Position numbers and translations under genes: made by a program. A stretch of DNA of 64,000 bases, from positions 2,542,001 to 2,606,000 of the forward strand of contig JAFKAC010000002.1 in the NCBI GenBank assembly GCA_025766275.1, written 5' to 3'. Under the pieces are notes generated by a model that searched no databases, had not been told where the DNA came from, and saw nothing but the letters and a program-made list of their open reading frames with translations. The stretch is from Lactarius indigo. Its lineage: Eukaryota > Basidiomycota > Agaricomycetes > Russulales > Russulaceae. Shown one piece after another: positions 10,526 to 23,632 of this stretch (position 1 is the stretch's first letter; every line of letters starts with the position of its first letter).

Positions 10526-13469
10526 CTACGGTCGCAGCACTGCACCCCCCAACACTGGGCTACGCGTGGGGTCGCCTAATAGTCCTGAATGCCCGCTTAC
10601 CTGTGCCCGCAGCAGTTCGACCATCGCCTTCAATTCTTCGATTTCATCCTGAAGCTCCGCATTATCATCTCGTAGTTTCGTATTTGCTTCTTTGAGTCTC
10701 GTAATTTCCCCTGCATGAGACGTCCGAGGTGTCCTCGGTGGGGCTTTGCTGGGAAGCAACTTCAGCTTCGCCTCCATTGTCTGGATTTGCCGCCGTGATG
10801 TCCTGGTACACAAACCTTGTCTCAATATGGTACGGTACATAGGTAAAGTGGAACTCTCACCGTGCTTGTTCTTCCATCGTACTGTGAGTCTGTTCATACG
10901 CGTCTAGCAGTAGTTCCATCTTCTTGTATTTGCTGAGCAATACTTTCATCACTTCTGTCTGCTCTTTGTGTTTTTGCAAGTCCGCATCCCTAGTCGCGTC
11001 GTTAATAGAGCCAATGGACTATATCCATAGCTTACCATAGCTTTTGCATGGCGACGTGTTGCTCGATGCGTTGTTCATAGTCTTTCAGACGAGCGACCTT
11101 GTGTTCCGTCTCCTTGATGGACGTCCGGAGTTGGGACTCTCGCCGTTCTGCTTCAGCCAGTAGATCTCCTTGGGCCACGAATTGCGCCTATGGTCCAGGT
11201 GAATCACAATTGACATTGTCAAGAGACAGGGACGAACTCGTAGCTCCTTCTCGGCCAAACGCAGTGCCGCGGTCTCTGACACCCAATTTCGCTTTTGCTC
11301 CCTCAGATCTTGTAATTTTCTGCTTAATTCCGCGTTCCAATCCGCATATTTCTTCTTTGTCATTTCCGTCTGCTCACTGTGTTCCTTAAGTTTTCGCTGT
11401 AGACTGCCGATCAGTACTTTATTCTCTCGTAACTTATTGTGCTACCCAAAACGCGATCAACATATATACCACACGGACAACGAACACAGGGTGAAGCGCT
11501 CACTAGATTTTGCCTTTCCACCTCTGCATTGCGGCTCACAATCCTTTGCTCGAACAATCGCCCGATCTGTCTTACGTTCTCTCTTGCGAGCCACGACTCG
11601 AAATTCAGTTCGTTCCGCAGCACCAGCACCTCGCGCTGAAGCCCAGCGATAGCTTGTGCCATGCTGCTTTCCGAGTCCAACTTCCCAGGACTATTGTAGA
11701 CAGACTCTGACGGGAACAGCGCATATGGCCAAATAGGTGTCGGGTCGACAATGTCGACGTCTAGTTGCGATTTCAGCGCGATTGACGTGTTGACCATGTC
11801 CTGGAGCGAGACTCGTGGCCTATTGCGTATCTCGACAGTACGCATTGGGGGAGTCGAGTTTATAGACCCTAAAGTGGAATCACTTAGGTCGACTACCAAC
11901 GACGGTGGGCCCGCGATATCGTTTTTCGTTTCTGTGGCGGTGACTACCTCGGGCGTAGTACTGCCTTGCCATGCCGGGTGTGAATTGCGAAGTTCAAGCA
12001 ACAGGCATTCTGCGACGATCCTAGCCGTGTCGTACTGAGAGTAGACTTCGGGGTTGCTGACCTCGGTTTCTGCATTGTGCCAGATGAGACGTGGGTGAGT
12101 GACGTGTTGCCTGAGCAGGAGCTGGCCACGGGCAAATGTCAGCTAATTTACGTCCACATTCTACGTAAAATAAATTTCACCTCGCTTTTTGTTTTGATCT
12201 GTTCGTGGTCTAGTACATCCTCCCAGTCTACAGCATAAGGCCTTTCTACGTGCCTATCTGTGAGGTATCCGACAGGGTTGCGTATAAATGCGATGAGATT
12301 GCACGGGAAGAGGTAATAAAGGAAAGTGAAGTATTGCCGGGGGGAGGGCGCAGGTGCTGCCGTCGAATCGAACGATAATTCAAGGCGTTCCCATTGAAGA
12401 TCTGGATTCGTATCCAAAACACGGCCACCTTCGATAGCTTGTTCCGAATAGTTTCCCAGAGTGGCATTATTATCCTCATCAGACCCAACCCCTTCGGGGA
12501 GTGGTGTGGGTGGTGATGTGGGTGGTTCGCGCTCACGCCAACAAAGAATGCGAGCTAGGATTGCAAAGAGCTGGGGAAGCATGCGCTTTAGAGTATCACA
12601 ATCATGGACTGCAAAGATAGGCAATAGTTTGGTGAGTGTGGTCAGGCCAATTGTACAGGCGGTCGTGGAATTGTCGACCAAGAGTGAGGTGAGAATAGAC
12701 GACATGAGAGGATGGGTGGCCATGACACATCCGTGCTGTTCGAAGAGCGGCTCTGTGGTGTAGCGATTCAGTAGACCAAATAGTTGCAGACGCGAGGAGG
12801 GCGATGCAAAGCAGTGGAAAATCTGCAATAGGAACGCCTGCACAGCCGAACCACTTTTGACGTCAAGAGAGTGGTACATTACATTAGGAGGCGCACCTCT
12901 GGCTGATCCATGCCAAAAACGACAAGAATGTCCTCAAGATTTGCCTTCCAGATGTTCCACTGATCGCGCTGTTCCTTTGGCAGGCTTGCCCACTCAATTG
13001 CATCTTCAGCAGATGCCTCATTAAATGCGTCCAAGAGGTAGAGATCTAATATCCTTCTCCGAAATTCGCCTTGAATTTCTGGGTGCATATGGTCGGGTTT
13101 TTCAAGAGCCACAACGACAAGGTCCTTCGCTTGGGTAATTGCAGAGTGAGACAATCTTGGCTCGCGCAAAGCGGGCCGTAGCACGAGATCAAACCAGGTA
13201 GAAATGAGAGATGTGGATGAAAGTGCTGGCTCTAGATGGCGCAACACGGACAGGAGGGTCTCAGTCTGCGCACATTCGCTGAGGTCAAGCATATCTCGGA
13301 TCACTTGCAGGTCATTCTCGAGGGTTTGTACCGAGACCTCGGGCTCCTCCGATGCGGTGCAGTCAGAAACAAAGGTATCAACAAGAGCATAGACCTCCGG
13401 TCCGGACAAAGCCTGGGGAGATCTCTCGAGATAGAGACGTAGTTGGCGCGAGACCTCTGTCGTGGACAT
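10526..13469 (-). CDS. TSC1: Hamartin, TSC complex subunit 1
   Basis: Scaffold subunit of the TSC1-TSC2 complex, which acts through the Rheb GTPase to restrain TORC1. Seven exons, complement(10526-10802, 10861-10989, 11036-11187, 11238-11441, 11504-12142, 12181-12837, 12897-13469), give 876 aa, close to fission yeast Tsc1. The N-terminal 400 residues are helical and HEAT-like (LLQIFHCFASPSSRLQLFGLL, HPLMSSILTSLLVDNSTT), as in the hamartin core. The C-terminal third, from about residue 600, is a long coiled coil (KLRENKVLIGSLQRKL, AKLKLLPSK, ITRLKEANTKLRDDNAELQ) matching the TSC2-binding region. The middle is a Ser/Thr/Pro-rich linker. All introns are 38-60 nt. The family call rests on domain architecture and recognisable N-terminal sequence; TSC2 is not in this window. 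Confidence 0.82.
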
Positions 13470-13595
13470 CAGGGTCTCGGACTCGGAACGGGCGATTCAC
13501 TCAAGCTGCCAATCTGGTCCAATCTATGCTGCACGTGATACATCCCAAACATGGTCGATTTTGTGGAAGAACAAAAACAAAAACAGTTTATATCC

Positions 13596-16167
13596 TTAAT
13601 GACCCTTTCCTATCGCTCGTAGCTTTTGTAAGTCGGCATACGACCCACGCTGACTCTGTATTTTGGAAGACGTTCCCTCGGGTTGCGTCCCCTTTAGTAA
13701 ATCGTCATAGTCTCCACCATCTTCGTCATCTGAGCCTCGCGGAGACCCAGCTCGGCTGACTTCACGACTTGCCTCTGCACTGAGACTCCAACCAAACAAA
13801 CGTTCGTCCAGCCAAGTCTTATCACAATACGATGAGTGTCGTCACACGGGCATCAAATGCACATACCATAGGATGAGAAAGTAGGTTGCCCTGCGCATCC
13901 ACAGCACCCACTCCGCTCTTTCGTCGCCATAACCCTGGTTTACCAGACGACGGAGGCACGCTTGCGGACGGAATAAGAATGCGATTCTGACGACAGTGGT
14001 TAGCCTTCTAGGCCACTCCACACCTCACCGATTCAGTACCTTGTCGAAGTCATCCCAAATTTGAGGACCAAACTCATCGATAGCTTCGCCAAGTTCCTTC
14101 GCTAACTCTTGTCGGACTCGCTTCAAGTGTTCTAAATACCGATGTTTTCCGGGTATGAGGGCAATGATCAGGGGTCCAAGCGACCTACGAAGCAGCTTAG
14201 CCAACTGATGGGGTTTATCAATAAAATGACGAACTTGAGCACGTCCGCCCCCGCTTCGCCGAATTTGAGAGCCGCATAACCGATGCACGGCAGCGCAACC
14301 AGCGTGAGGAATGGAGTCCAGAGAAGCCGATCGAAGGAGACGTCTGCTTCAAAGGAGATGAAGGTCGCAACGAATGCATAAAATGTATAGAGGGCCGGGG
14401 CCATGACGAGTGAAATCAGAACCTTCCATGTCGCGAGGACGTCGCGTCCTGCGACCTTCACCACGGATGCAGCAAGGGCCTCTTTATACATATATATGAG
14501 ATATTGTGCAACATGAGATGATGCTCCCTTACCTTTGGCCTTAATTTTGGATACAATCGACGCCGTTACAAAGATAGGCGCATGCAGAACCACTCCTGGT
14601 AAAGAAAGAACCGCCCAAACGAACAGGAGAATGACACGATAGACCAGAAGCCCGAACGTCTTCCAGCTCGCTTTCTGAGCCCTGGGTACCTGATGCAAGT
14701 CCTTAGAATCATAAAGTGTGAATGGAGAGGTCATACCTGATGGTCTCGCAAGCCTAAATCTCGGAGCAAACGGTTATACCTTAAGACCTTTTTGCGCAGT
14801 GCTTGAATGCGGGGTTCATCCTTAAAGTGGCTGTATGCAAGTAGAAAGCGCTTGTTCAACTCGACGACTTGACCAAGGGTCAAGTGTTGTCCAGGAGGTT
14901 GGTAGAGTCGCCGTGCGGCTTGAATGAGCTGCAAAAAAAAAAAATTTAACCTATGAACTCAGTGCTCTCTGATACACTGCTCACCATAAGGGTATCATAA
15001 TCAGGTGCGCGTACAGTCACAGTCTTAAGGGCATCATAGACCTGGCCAAGAAGCTTGGACACCGCTTCGCGCTTTCCAGAAGACTCTCCATTTTTGAACT
15101 TTTCAACTAGTTCAGGGGCAACATCCAGCGGAGGGCCGAATTCGATGACCGCACGCGACCGGAAACGGTGGGCATGAAAGTACGACAATCCAACTGGAAC
15201 TATCTTTACTTTCACATCCGGGTCACTTGCCATCGCACCCAAGGCCATCACTGAAAAACCGGCCTTCAGGGGTAAGAGATCTGTTCTGTCGTGACTGCCA
15301 CCTGCATCGCAATTAAGCTCCTAGTACGCTGCGCTGAGGGGAATGTTTACCTTCTGGGTAGATTGCAATGCAACCTCCCTCATGCAACCGCTGGTACACG
15401 TGCTGATACATCTCGTTCTGATCAACATACGGAAGTGTTTTGAAAGTCAGGCCATCGGTGCCTTGTGACCTTGCCTCTTCTGCCTTTTCTCGGACAAGTT
15501 TCGTGCTCTTATCCGTATCGCTGTGAAATTCGGCTTTGATTCTGAGTTGTGTATCCGAAATAACCTGGGTGACTTCAGCAACAGAAGAATTGACGACTTT
15601 TGATAACATGATCTGCATCTTTGGCTTTAACTCTTCTAAGAACTTGGTACCTTCCCCGAGGACAAGACAAGGGTCGTCGAGGGACAGGTGCACCTTTCCG
15701 GTTCCCGCTTTAGCGTCGTCGGCGGCACGGGCAACGGGGACTAGAATAGAGTCAGACCTATGCGACAATGAGCGGGTGAAATGTATGCGTACTACTTGAC
15801 AGAGACTTGGCAAGGAAGCCTACAACCCTCCGCTTCATGCTTTTTGCAGCGACTAAAAAAGCAGGCCGTCGCCCTGTCTCACGATAGACCTGCAACGCAA
15901 GGAGAAGATCGAGAAACTACAAGTCCCCGATAGGGTCAACGGAACGTCTCATCCTGTGGATATCAACAATCGCACTTGATTACTGTGGGGAGCACCGACA
16001 AAAATTACAGGGCCATCGCGGGGAATGTTGAACGCGCTACGAGGACGAACTTCCCGGAAGAATATGTTGATGATGACACGAAAGAGGAGAAGTGCGAGGT
16101 CATAGGCAAGATTAGAGGCACTTTCCCGTCGACGGTTAGGCGGGGTAATCTGTGTGCGACCAGACAT
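13596..16167 (-). CDS. GPT2: Glycerol-3-phosphate/dihydroxyacetone-phosphate sn-1 acyltransferase (GPT2/SCT1 type)
   Basis: ER membrane enzyme for the first step of phosphatidic acid synthesis. Ten exons, complement(13596-13817, 13867-13986, 14040-14184, 14235-14481, 14533-14689, 14737-14928, 14985-15301, 15351-15740, 15796-15916, 15976-16167), give 700 aa, similar to yeast Gpt2. PlsC motifs: PHSNQFLD spanning the first intron (catalytic His and Asp), GRRPAFLVAAKS, and EGGSHDRTDLLPLKAG. Hydrophobic segments near residues 25-40 and in the region 430-540 are likely membrane anchors. The C-terminal tail is Ser/Asp-rich, a probable phosphoregulated region as in yeast Gpt2/Sct1. An in-frame ATG at 16212 would add 15 residues. 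The intron at 14482-14532 is 51 nt and frame-preserving, so its retention would insert 17 residues. Confidence 0.9.
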
Positions 16168-16246
16168 CACCGTGCACCAGGTAGATGGAAGCGGGAAGGA
16201 GTCAGGGGACAAGGTCGAGGAGCCCTATGGGTCGCGTGCAAGTGCG

Positions 16247-16254
16247 TCACGTGA
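16247..16254. promoter_or_regulatory. Palindromic E-box TCACGTGA upstream of GPT2
   Basis: An 8-bp palindrome with a CACGTG core, 80 bp upstream of the GPT2 start codon. Fungal bHLH factors of the Cbf1/Pho4/Ino2-4 families bind such cores. Function here is inferred only from position. CACGTG occurs about once in 4 kb by chance. Confidence 0.3.
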
Positions 16255-17968
<1,714 letters not shown>

Positions 17969-18089
17969 TCACGTTTGCGTCAGCTCGTACCATACTGCTG
18001 TAAGAAAAAAGTTTGTAGACACGCTCTCCCTACTCTTGGGGGTCTCCCAATCACAGATCCACTTGCTGTCTGCTACCAAAGTTGTCATT

Positions 18090-19137
18090 TTATCTTCGCC
18101 ATCTTCGTAGCTCGACATAATAGTTTGATCGTTCCCAACCACTCGCGACAACCTCGATCCCCTCAATCCCTTCGACCTGGTTCATGGGTGGAGGGCCGAC
18201 CTTCAGTCCCATCTCCTCAGCAGCGACTCGTACCAACTGACCAAGTTCATCTTTGGCAAACATGTGATAGTAACGCTGGATAACCTCTGGTGTTGTCCCC
18301 AGCGCATTCCTAGCGGCTTCCTTCATTTTGAGTGCCTCTGAATAGGCTCTAACCGTGGAAAGAGACCACGGTACGAAGACATCTTGACCGCTTGTGCTCG
18401 GCTCACCATCTACATCCGTATGTGTTCCCGTGTCTCTGTCGGGTACCGGCACAATCCTCTTGGAGTATTTGTCCTGCTCAACAGCCCAGACGTAGATTAG
18501 AACACGGCCATGCCTTGGAGAGACGGACTCCAATAGTCTCTGGGTCATTACTTGTTACTAAGGACTTGTGAGGGTGACATTTTTCGTAGACCGTACCTTC
18601 ACGGCTATCACTCGACGTTCGACCGTCGCTAGGTGGTGAATCGTCGCAATCGAGATGGCGTAGTCCTTTGGGGGTATTTTAGGCGTGTCGACGAAGAGAA
18701 GAGGTCCCGACTTACGAAAGCGCCCTGTCGCCATCCCTGCCCTAGGACATCACCCCTCACAACTTCGCGAATTGTACTGCTGCTACCTGCGGTCCTCGCG
18801 ATGTTTAAGAGGCTTTGGCTTCTATCGAGCCCGATCGTCCAAATCTTTCCTGGGTGGTCCGTGGGTAAGGGTAGATATTTGCCGTTACCAGTACCCGAAT
18901 CAAGCCCGACCCATCCAGTAGGAATGCTCAATAGAAACTTCGTAATTAGGGGCCAAGGCTATTGCGGTTCAGAGTCACTACCAAGGGTGAATGTTGAACA
19001 CAAAATTTCACTACCTTGTATCGCGTAGACGAGAAGTGGGGTGCGATCTGGTCATACACGGCGTGTACGTGTCTATGCTCGTAGACTGCTGGATTGTCAT
19101 CGACGACAGCGGCAGTGACTTCTGAGGACGACGGCAT
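18090..19137 (-). CDS. TRM9: tRNA wobble-uridine carboxymethyl methyltransferase TRM9 (ALKBH8-type)
   Basis: SAM-dependent enzyme that methylates the carboxymethyl group of U34 modifications (mcm5U, mcm5s2U) in selected tRNAs, normally with Trm112. Exons complement(18090-18539, 18597-18665, 18716-18958, 19015-19137) encode 294 aa. It opens with the family's YEHRHVHAVYDQIAPHFSSTRY. The SAM-binding motif I is LDSGTGNGKY, post-I is IGLDRSQSL, and motif IV is DYAISIATIHHLAT. The later RVLIYVWAVEQ segment is typical of Trm9/ALKBH8. An insert of about 40 residues, rich in Asp/Thr/Ser, precedes DVFVPWSL, as in fungal Trm9. Introns are 49-57 nt. Confidence 0.93.
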
Positions 19138-19212
19138 CGGTGTCAGAGCTTATGTCTTATGTAGGGTGCGACAGTAGGCAGATAGCAACAAGCCGAAAGA
19201 GCTAGTCCGAGC

Positions 19213-19837
19213 TCACAACTCAAACCCCATCTCCTGATCCATCAGTCTGCGGAACTTGCTGCCGTCGAAAGGTGGGAATGGTACAAGCTTCGATGTGTCT
19301 AGATCCATGATGGATTGCGAAAGTCCACTGGAAAAATTCTTTTTATTGGCTACCATCACACGATAGCATCCAGTGTACTCACTTGACAGTCGAAATCTTT
19401 GCATAACCCAATACCCCCATAGCATGAGCCATGTCTTCCTGGTGATTGTCTAGGAGGGTTGGGTTGGGCACAATTATCAGAGGTTTGCCCCTTCGTAGCA
19501 CATCAAGTATCGTCCCCGAGCCTGCGTTGTGTACAAGGTTATTGCGAACGGCGAGAAAACAGGGGGGCAGCACACCTGCGTGGCCTATGACCAGATCAGC
19601 AGCATCATATTCTTCGTCGAGGCTCGGTTTGAACCTCCATAATTTTACATCTATACCGTACTTGTGCACAATCCCTTCCACGTCCGTGGATCCGAGTTCG
19701 TCAACTCGGGAATTACCACATTGAACGACGACGTCAGAGTAGCCTTTCTGACTAAGAACGCTCAACACGGGCTGAGAGAGCGTTGTCTCGACGAGCGCAT
19801 CGAATTTGGTTGAACCGACCGTGACGAGTACGCGCAT
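19213..19837 (-). CDS. ALG13: UDP-N-acetylglucosamine transferase catalytic subunit ALG13
   Basis: Catalytic half of the Alg13-Alg14 enzyme that adds the second GlcNAc to the dolichol-linked oligosaccharide on the cytosolic face of the ER. Exons complement(19213-19327, 19383-19521, 19576-19837) give 171 aa, the usual length for single-domain Alg13. Seen: N-terminal MRVLVTVGSTKFDALV, VQCGNS, DLVIGHAGSGTILDVLR (the UDP-GlcNAc binding HAGSGT, split by an intron), PLIIVPNPTLLDNHQ. The 54-nt intron inside HAG|SGT has no in-frame stop and is a multiple of three. Its retention would keep the ORF open but break the nucleotide-binding loop. Head to head with P5C reductase, 77 bp between ATGs. Confidence 0.93.
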
Positions 19838-19914
19838 ACCGTACTGTAAGGTGAAAAGCGTCAAGGAGACGACCTTTCTTATCGACCCCCATCTGCTGTA
19901 TTCCGAAAAGAAAC

Positions 19915-21174
19915 ATGGGTTACACTTTGTGTGTGTTAGGTGTGCGTGTCCACGGGGCCCCTCTATCTGTCGCTGACTAGCGTTGTCTACAACAGGATGC
20001 GGGACCATGGGTGTCGCAATAACGTCGGGTGTGCTTGCTAGCCTCGACTCGCAGAGCCCTCTGCACCGCTTGGGCTTGGGCCAACACAAGTGGGAGTCTC
20101 ACACACCTGGAACCTCTACCCCTACCGAGATTACCGAGGGTGACCCGACGTTGCCCTCCCATTTCATCGCGTGCGTTAAGCGCGAAGAAAGCGCAAAGCG
20201 CCTACGCGGGACATTCAGATCGCTCGCAGGAGGAGAGGCCGTCGAAGTTATCGTCGGACAAAATACTACGGCGGTGCAGCAGTCTGACGTCGTCTTACTC
20301 TGGTGCGTGCGAGGGCACACACTTTTGATTTGATTAGCCCTTCTTGCGACCCGTTTTCTCGGTGACTTCCTTTCCTTCAGTTGCAAACCACAGGTGGCGC
20401 ATCTCATTCTCAACGAGACTGGGGTCAAAGAAGCCCTCGCCGGCAAGTTGCTTATCAGCATCCTCGCCGGCGTTACCATATCGCAGCTCTCCAACTGGGT
20501 TCTTCCCAGTACGACGGTCATCCGCGCGATGCCCAATACGCCATGTCGCGTGCGTCCTTCCTGCAATGAGTTTCAATATGTATATATATAAGATGCTTGA
20601 CAGATTCGTGAAGGCATGACGGTGGTCTCGAACCTCCCCCCTTCAGACGTGGAGGGATTAAATAGGGAGATCATCCTCAAGATATTCTCTTCAATAGGGC
20701 GTTGTCGTTTCCTCGAGGAGAGGCACTTCGACGCCTGCACAGCCCTGTCGGGGTCTGGCCCCGCCTTTGCTTGTATATTCCTTGAGGCGATGGCGGACGG
20801 TGGTGTCATGATGGGATTACCGCGTGCGGAAGCTCTAGAGTTGGCGGCTCAGAGTACGTCCGCTGTGGTTGTGACAAGTCGCCTTTACCCATTTACTCGC
20901 TGCTGTACCTAGCACTGCAAGGTGCTGCTCGCATGACCTTACAGTCGGATGTGCACCCAGCTCAAATCAAGGATTCCGTCACAAGTGAGTTAAGCCAATG
21001 ACTCGCTTGACCCACGTTCTCATCATACCTATGTACGTTCCGTTAGCACCCGGTGGTTGCACCATCGCGGGTCTACTTGCATTAGAGGATGGGCGGGTGA
21101 GATCCACAATTGCCCGTGCCATCCAGGTGGCGACAGAGCGCGCTAGCGAGCTCGGGCAACCTGGTAGGAAGTAA
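19915..21174 (+). CDS. PRO3: Pyrroline-5-carboxylate reductase
   Basis: NAD(P)H-dependent last step of proline synthesis. Six exons, 19915-19939, 19996-20302, 20381-20549, 20604-20853, 20913-20984, 21047-21174, give 316 aa. The first exon is only 25 nt (MGYTLCVL plus one base) and joins to CGTMGVAITSGVL, completing the Rossmann glycine motif. Later family landmarks: CKPQ, LLISILAGVTI, VIRAMPNTPC, ALSGSGPAF, DSVTTPGGCTIAGL. That last block includes the signature loop TPGGCTI and is spread over the junction of exons 5 and 6. The protein is somewhat longer than bacterial ProC because of an insert after the N-terminal motif (about residues 25-70). Confidence 0.93.
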
Positions 21175-21869
21175 TCGATGAAAGTAAGGAAGGGAATGTG
21201 GATGAACATTCGAAATTGCGTCTCAATACGTATTTGACAAAAAACCGACTGTATTCCTCATCGAGTCTCGTTGCGCGCCCACCAAAATTAGGTGGTCACG
21301 AAGAGCAGAGGAAACCTCCAGGGATTTGCTTACTATTGCTCCCGTAAAATGAGAACTAAGCGCGTGAGTTCCAGCGCAGTCCAGAGTGTTGAGGAGCGGG
21401 TATAGGATAAGAAAGGCCAGAGGAGAACCGGAAGGTTCAAAAGGGCATTGATTGATTGAAAAAACCTTCCATGTGGTGAAGATTAAGCCCAACTACATGG
21501 AAGAAAGACGATAGACCCACATGTAGATACAATAGTGCTTCGTTTTGATGAATATCTGTATCCCGCGTGTGAACCACCTACACTGTCTGAGCTCACACCC
21601 ATTCTTTCGAGAGCGAAGGAGGCAAAAAAAATTAACGGGTATTGGCACAGCCAACAAACAATCTTGCTCGCAAGAATGGACATCTCTATGTGGAATGCAA
21701 TAGAGATGCCAAAGTGAGAGGAGCATTTATCCCAAGAGTCATCACAACAGCGAAAAAAAAGGAGTGTGTAACATGACAGGATCTAAAGTATACATGGATA
21801 TGACTGTACGAGGTCAGAACCATGTTGATAGAACAATATTCGACAACTTACCAGGCCGGTCTGGTGTAA
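21175..21869. other. Intergenic region between two convergent genes
   Basis: About 690 bp between the stop codons of P5C reductase and RPT3. It should hold both 3' UTRs. The open frames seen (for example 21223-21492) are short, carry no motif, and overlap antisense frames. Confidence 0.5.
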
Positions 21870-23508
21870 CTACCGGTCTGTCGGAAGAAACAGGAAAAAA
21901 TGAGTGAATATACGCTTGGGAAAGCTTCTTACGTACAAAATTCGTGCGTCTCATCATTTCTCTTGACCGTTTGCTGGTTAAAAGGTCTCCGTTGTAACTT
22001 TTGGAACAAGTAAAGTGAAAGTCACTCACCTTCCAAGCTTCCTCAAAGTCGATGGGTAAGATAACGTACCGATTCTTGCGAACGGCTGTGAATTTGAGTA
22101 AATATATGTGAAACAAAAGGAGGGATTTCATGGCGTGCCTTGCAAACCTGCGGCTTGAACAACTGAAGTGATCTCGGCTGAGGACAAACGGTCTGGCCGC
22201 GAAACGTCTGAGATGCGACGGAAGGTTAGCCTTAAACGAGAAAAGAATGGAGCGCGTTGTCTCGTACAATCTTCCAAATCTACGTCTGGGCCAAGGTTCA
22301 TTTTGCTTGTTACAGTCTGGAAAATTAACCGTCGTTCCCGACGGGATGGCAAAGGGAATTCAATCTTTCGGTCGAGACGTCCCGGGCGAAGTAACGCCGG
22401 GTCCAATGTGTCCTGACGATTGGTAGCCATAATGACCTGCACACATGGATATCATGAACCTTTTATCGTTCGGAGCCTGCGTGGTAGAGGGACTTACTTT
22501 GACGTTGCTCCCTTGATCGAAACCGTCCATTTGGTTCAACAACTCCAACAAAATACGTTGTACCTCGCGGTCGGCACCCGTCTGCGCATCAAATCGTTTC
22601 GTCGCGATTGCATCGATCTCGTCGATGAAGATAATGGCCGGAGAGTTTTCTCGTGCGAGCCGGAACACATCGCGCACCATGCGTGGACCCTCACCGAGGT
22701 ATTTTTGAACGAACTCGGACCCAACGACGCGGATGAACGAAGCCGTCGTGTGGTGCGCGACGGCTTTAACGAGCATGGTCTTGCCGGTACCTACACCGGT
22801 GTCAGTGACGAACACGTCTGAATGAGACTACGGAGTAGGCATACCTGGAGGACCATAGAGTAGCACCCCACGAGGAGGGTCGATACCGATCTTCTTGTAC
22901 AAATCGAAGTGAGTGAGAGGGAGCTCGACCGCCTCCCGGATTTCCTGCTTCTGAGAGTCCATTCCTCCAACGTCCTGGTATGTGACGTCGGGCTTCTCGT
23001 CGGCTCCAAGCATTGCGATCGAACTGTCTGCCTCCGGGGGCAAGATATCCACGAGTGCGTTGGAATGCCGATGGAGGGCAACGCTCGATGATGGCTTGAG
23101 CAGCTCACGGTCGAGCGTCGAGAGGATGCGGACGACATAGTTCGAACCAGTCGTTGAGCCGACGATGCCAGTGTGCTGGTCGATGGGCTCAAGAAATTGG
23201 CCAATTACGAGAGGAACCGACTGGATGCGTCGGACTTCCTCTTGTGCACGAATGAGTTCGCGTTTTAGGCTAGCCTGTTCATCCTTGATGTAGCCCTCTT
23301 GTATCTCGAGCAGTTCTAGATGGCGAGAGAGCTTCTTGTATTTGATGTAGAGGTCCTCTTCCTGTAGTTCTTGGAAGAGGGCCGTCTTCTCTGTGACGAC
23401 TGAATCAAAGGTAGGGTCCTGATTCGGCTGTGAAGAAGAAACGAGAGATAAAAGGACTGCAATGGGACACACCTCTTTCTGGATCTCCATTCTTGCGTCG
23501 TCGGCCAT
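21870..23508 (-). CDS. RPT3: 26S proteasome regulatory ATPase subunit RPT3 (PSMC4)
   Basis: AAA+ ATPase of the 19S base ring that unfolds ubiquitinated substrates and opens the 20S gate. Eight exons, complement(21870-21877, 21937-21973, 22030-22085, 22139-22207, 22268-22436, 22498-22790, 22845-23427, 23473-23508), give 416 aa. N-terminal coiled coil (about residues 45-90), OB domain, then Walker A GPPGTGKT, Walker B IIFIDEID, sensor 1 ATNR, arginine finger region [14 protein letters not shown]. The C-terminus ends EFYR, a form of the HbYX-type tail (F-Y-x) that docks into the 20S ring. The last exon is only 8 nt (two bases, one codon, stop). The intron 22086-22138 appears to use a GC donor, which keeps AAGLQAVRKNRY intact. 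Confidence 0.96.
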
Positions 23509-23632
23509 GATGAGTGAGGGTGCAGTGCGTCGTCGTAACGCGTGTCAAAGATGTGAAGCTCAGACCGAAGCTGACGCGGCGCTGGGGGACGCGTCTCAGC
23601 TAGCGTGAGAAATCTGTTCGTTCAACACCGTC

